Positions 61,286 to 64,000 of a DNA stretch of 64,000 nucleotides are shown here, piece by piece. The translations under genes and the position numbers were made by a program. Origin of the DNA: Alloscardovia macacae (GTDB lineage: Bacteria > Actinomycetota > Actinomycetes > Actinomycetales > Bifidobacteriaceae); NCBI RefSeq assembly GCF_002259705.1, contig NZ_MWWT01000005.1, positions 372,001-436,000 of the forward strand, read 5' to 3'. Within the stretch, counting starts at the first letter, position 1; each line of letters starts with the position of its first letter. The notes beneath the pieces are model-generated. The model worked only from the letters and a program-made list of their open reading frames with translations. It was not told the origin of the DNA and ran no database searches.

Positions 61286-62062
61286 ATGGCATTAGCCGTA
61301 CGCGTTATCCCGTGCTTAGACGTGGACGCCGGTCGCGTGGTCAAGGGCGTGAACTTCGAGAATCTGCGCGATGCAGGAGATCCTGTCGAACTCGCGCGCG
61401 AGTACTACCGGCAGGGTGCAGATGAGCTCACCTTCCTCGATGTGACTGCGTCGAGCTCTGGTCGCGAGACCACGTACGACATGGTACGCCGTACTGCTGA
61501 GGAGCTCTTCATCCCACTGACCGTAGGAGGTGGAGTGCGCACACCCCACGACGTCGACATGCTGCTGCGCTGCGGCGCAGATAAGGTGGGTGTGAATACT
61601 GCAGCTATACAGAATCCAGACCTCATCAGCGAAGTAGCAGACCGTTTCGGCGCACAGGTCCTCGTCCTATCCATCGATGCACGCCGCTGCACGGAGGAAA
61701 GTGACCATCAGACAGAATCGGGCTACGAGGTGACCACCATAGGTGGAAAACACCGCACAGGCATCGATGCTCTGGAATGGGCTGAAAAGGCCGCTGAACT
61801 CGGGGCGGGAGAAATCCTCCTGAACTCCATGGACGCGGACGGTACGAAGAATGGCTTCGACCTGCCGATGATTCGCGACGTGCGCAGCGTCGTGGACATT
61901 CCTCTCATTGCTAGCGGAGGAGCAGGGCGACTCGAGGACTTCCCTCCGGCCATAGAGGCTGGCGCTGATGCCGTTCTGGCTGCTTCTGTCTTCCACTTCG
62001 GCGAGATGACTGTGACAGACGTGAAGACGACTCTGAAAAATGCGGGATATGAGGTGCGCTAG
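61286..62062 (+). CDS. hisF: Imidazole glycerol phosphate synthase subunit HisF
   Basis: HisF is the cyclase half of IGP synthase and pairs with HisH. The 258-residue barrel has [19 protein letters not shown] (catalytic Asp), [24 protein letters not shown], and the second catalytic Asp in [22 protein letters not shown] lies before the ATG. Only hisF and hisI are here; the other his genes are elsewhere. Confidence 0.96.
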   Translation: MALAVRVIPCLDVDAGRVVKGVNFENLRDAGDPVELAREYYRQGADELTFLDVTASSSGRETTYDMVRRTAEELFIPLTVGGGVRTPHDVDMLLRCGADKVGVNTAAIQNPDLISEVADRFGAQVLVLSIDARRCTEESDHQTESGYEVTTIGGKHRTGIDALEWAEKAAELGAGEILLNSMDADGTKNGFDLPMIRDVRSVVDIPLIASGGAGRLEDFPPAIEAGADAVLAASVFHFGEMTVTDVKTTLKNAGYEVR

Positions 62063-62065
62063 GAC

Positions 62066-62449
62066 ATGAGTGATATGCATACACTAGACATGGCTCACAT
62101 CCTTCCACGTCTGAAGCACGACGAGCAGGGACTCGTCGCGGCCGTCATTCAGCAGTATGACTCTGGTCGTGTGCTCATGGTGGGGTATATGAATGATGAG
62201 GCGCTACACCGCACGCTGACCGAGGGGCGAGTGACCTTCTGGTCGCGCTCTCGCCAGGAGTTCTGGCGTAAGGGAGACACGTCCGGGCACGCGCAGTACG
62301 TGAAGAAGGTGGAGCTCGACTGTGATGGAGATGCTCTGCTCATTCAGGTCGACCAGGTGGGGGCAGCCTGCCACACGGGCGAGTATTCCTGCTTTGATGC
62401 GGGCGGCGAGCTTCCTGCACGCGTGGGACATGTCCCGGAGAAGGAATAG
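62066..62449 (+). CDS. hisI: Phosphoribosyl-AMP cyclohydrolase
   Basis: This single-domain HisI (127 residues) opens the adenine ring of PR-AMP in histidine synthesis. It has [31 protein letters not shown] and the metal-binding LDCDGDALL and [12 protein letters not shown]. It starts 3 bp after hisF. There is no fused HisE domain. Confidence 0.95.
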   Translation: MSDMHTLDMAHILPRLKHDEQGLVAAVIQQYDSGRVLMVGYMNDEALHRTLTEGRVTFWSRSRQEFWRKGDTSGHAQYVKKVELDCDGDALLIQVDQVGAACHTGEYSCFDAGGELPARVGHVPEKE

Positions 62450-62484
62450 TCTGCTCACTGTAGACGAATTAAGGAGGATTCAGG

Positions 62485-63579
62485 ATGAACTTAGCATACA
62501 TTCCGTCGCCATCGATATCGAGTTTTTCGCTCGGACCGCTGACCATCCGTTTTTACGCGCTGGCTATCCTCGTGGGCATCGTCGTGGCTGTCTGGCTCAC
62601 GAGCCGCCGCTGGATAGCGCTGGGTGGCTCGTTCGACCAGATTCTCGACATCACCATCGTCGCGGTTCCGTCCGGCATCGTAGGCGCGCGGCTCTACCAC
62701 GTCATAACGACGCCGGAGCTCTATTTCGGCTCTAATGGCAATTTTTCTGATATTTTCAAGATTTGGAACGGCGGACTTGGTATCTGGGGAGCGGTACTTC
62801 TGGGAGTGCTCGCCGTATGGGCATGGGCACGCTATAAGAAGTATTCCATCGCTATGCTCGTGGATGCTGTGGCTCCAGGGCTGCTCATCGCACAGGGCAT
62901 AGGCCGCCTCGGAAACTGGTTTAACCAGGAGCTGTACGGTTCTCCTACCACGCTTCCGTGGGGTCTGAAGCTGAATGAGTCCACTAACGCCATCGGCTCG
63001 AGCGAGTCCTGCTACACGGGACAGTCCTGCCCTACAGGAGTGCTCTACCATCCGACCTTCCTCTACGAAATGATCTGGAACTTTATCGGAGCAGCACTGC
63101 TTCTGTGGCTCGGCGCTCAGATTACCAAGCGCTTTAAGGCTGGAAGTCAGTTCGCTCTGTACGTCATGTGGTACACGGCTGGACGCACGTGGATAGAGAT
63201 GCTGCGCATCGACCGTGCCCACGAGTTCCTCGGCTTGCGCGTGAACGTGTGGGTTTCTCTCATCGTCTTTGTCCTGGCAGTGGTCGCCTTCGTGCTCATC
63301 CAGCGTTCGGGCAAGAGCACTGCGGAGCTGAAGGAAGAATTGGACTACGTCACAGACCTCGAAAAGCAGGTCGAACTCGGCGTCCTGACCTCACGCCAGC
63401 TGCGCGATAAGCTCACGGATGAAGCACGTGCTGCTGCACGCGAAAAGCGAGAAGAAAAGCAGGCTCTCAGCGAGGAAAAGAAAGCGCACGAAAAGAGCGA
63501 AAAGGATCTCTACGAGGAAGCGAAGGCTCTCGTGGCGAAAGCGCATAAGGATCAGAAGGCCGAGTCGGACGAGAAGTAA
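62485..63579 (+). CDS. lgt: Prolipoprotein diacylglyceryl transferase
   Basis: Lgt attaches diacylglycerol to the lipobox Cys of preprolipoproteins. The 364-residue membrane protein has seven helices and the signature GRLGNWFNQELYG, plus RFYALAILVGIVVAVWL and the C-terminal AGRTWIEMLRIDRAHEFLGLRVN. A charged coiled-coil tail of about 85 residues (AELKEELDYVTDLEKQVELG, then REKREEKQALSEEKKAHEKS) extends beyond the catalytic part. AAGGAGG precedes the ATG. Confidence 0.95.
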   Translation: MNLAYIPSPSISSFSLGPLTIRFYALAILVGIVVAVWLTSRRWIALGGSFDQILDITIVAVPSGIVGARLYHVITTPELYFGSNGNFSDIFKIWNGGLGIWGAVLLGVLAVWAWARYKKYSIAMLVDAVAPGLLIAQGIGRLGNWFNQELYGSPTTLPWGLKLNESTNAIGSSESCYTGQSCPTGVLYHPTFLYEMIWNFIGAALLLWLGAQITKRFKAGSQFALYVMWYTAGRTWIEMLRIDRAHEFLGLRVNVWVSLIVFVLAVVAFVLIQRSGKSTAELKEELDYVTDLEKQVELGVLTSRQLRDKLTDEARAAAREKREEKQALSEEKKAHEKSEKDLYEEAKALVAKAHKDQKAESDEK

Positions 63580-63616
63580 CGCCGCCCGTCTCCTACACAC
63601 CCTAAAATGAGGAACT

Positions 63617-64000
63617 ATGAGTATACAAATAGCACCAAGCATTCTTTCCGCAGACTTCGTGAACCTCGAGCGCGAGCTGCAGGCCATCTCCACAGCTGAC
63701 CTCGTCCACGTGGACGTCATGGATCATCACTTCGTTCCGAACCTCACGCTCGGCGAGCCTATCGTCAAGCGCATCTGCGAAGTAAGCCCTATCCCGGTGG
63801 ATGCACACCTTATGATAGAGGACCCTGACCGCTGGGCTCCTGAGTTCGCGAAGGCAGGAGCTGCATCGGTCACCTTCCACATGGGAGCTGCACACGCTCC
63901 AGTGCGCTTGGCACGCCAGCTGCATGACATGGGCGTGAAGGCATGCTTTGCTGTGCGTCCAGCTGAACCAGTGGAGCCTATCTTCGACATCCTCGATGAG
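63617..64000 (+). CDS. rpe: Ribulose-phosphate 3-epimerase (partial, runs off the window)
   Basis: The first 128 codons of Rpe are visible. It interconverts ribulose 5-phosphate and xylulose 5-phosphate, in bifidobacteria feeding the phosphoketolase pathway. The start APSILSADFVNLERELQAI, VDVMDHHFVPNLTLG and VDAHLMIEDPDRW are diagnostic and include metal-binding His and Asp. GAGGA precedes the ATG. TAAAAT at 63602 may be a -10 element. Confidence 0.95.
   Translation, partial: MSIQIAPSILSADFVNLERELQAISTADLVHVDVMDHHFVPNLTLGEPIVKRICEVSPIPVDAHLMIEDPDRWAPEFAKAGAASVTFHMGAAHAPVRLARQLHDMGVKACFAVRPAEPVEPIFDILDE

Overview
The window looks like the chromosome of a Gram-positive actinobacterium, most likely Bifidobacteriaceae. 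This is inferred from three things: the order of the division and wall cluster (mraZ-rsmH-ftsL-like-ftsI-MurE-like-murF-mraY-murD-ftsW-murG-murC-ftsQ, with no ftsZ after ftsQ), the pyrH-frr-cdsA-rlmN run, and codon choice rich in G/C-ending codons. No transposase, integrase, rRNA, tRNA or phage gene was recognised.

Layout. 1-57 is the tail of a gene that reads like EF-Ts. 278-4786 is a very large CshA-type surface adhesin. It is out of frame at a G7 tract just after the signal peptide and again at a G5 tract near the C-terminus. 5.1-6.3 kb holds an AAA/DUF4143 ATPase in an AT-rich patch with motifs repeated every 40 bp. 6.6-11.4 kb is a TetR-controlled transporter and two-hydrolase operon. 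11.4-14.3 kb carries three tandem paralogues that join a helix-hairpin-helix segment to a pRiA4b ORF3-like domain. 14.4-18.1 kb is a thiamine salvage operon behind a TPP riboswitch. 18.3-25.2 kb holds membrane proteins (one with a nonsense codon), 5-formyl-THF cyclo-ligase, RecQ and an NRAMP transporter. 25.4-27.8 kb is a GH3 beta-glucosidase. 28-32.8 kb has a tryptophan attenuator, a lone trpB, and a TIGR04076/aldo-keto reductase/NhaC group. 33-37.5 kb has DUF1294, RlmH, an SDR, a VanZ-RDD gene split by TGA, a CynX-like transporter and DUF1653. 37.55-38.99 kb is a 1.4-kb cassette: a nuclease-like gene bracketed by two copies of one 20-bp inverted-repeat pair. 39.1-42.8 kb holds serA and helD on the minus strand. 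43-57.5 kb is the division and wall cluster behind four MraZ boxes. 57.6-64 kb holds pyrH, frr, cdsA, rlmN, hisF, hisI, lgt and the start of rpe.

How it fits together. The right third is core machinery for lipid II synthesis, septal wall assembly, phospholipid precursors and lipoprotein maturation, apparently led by the autoregulated mraZ promoter. The left two thirds is accessory: surface adhesion, small-molecule uptake and hydrolysis, vitamin and tryptophan supply, and possible defence genes. Two genome-wide features stand out. First, there are short tandem repeats (9-21 bp units) inside conserved enzyme genes and in their leaders. Second, three genes are interrupted: the adhesin by two frameshifts, a YdcF-like gene by TAG, and VanZ-RDD by TGA.
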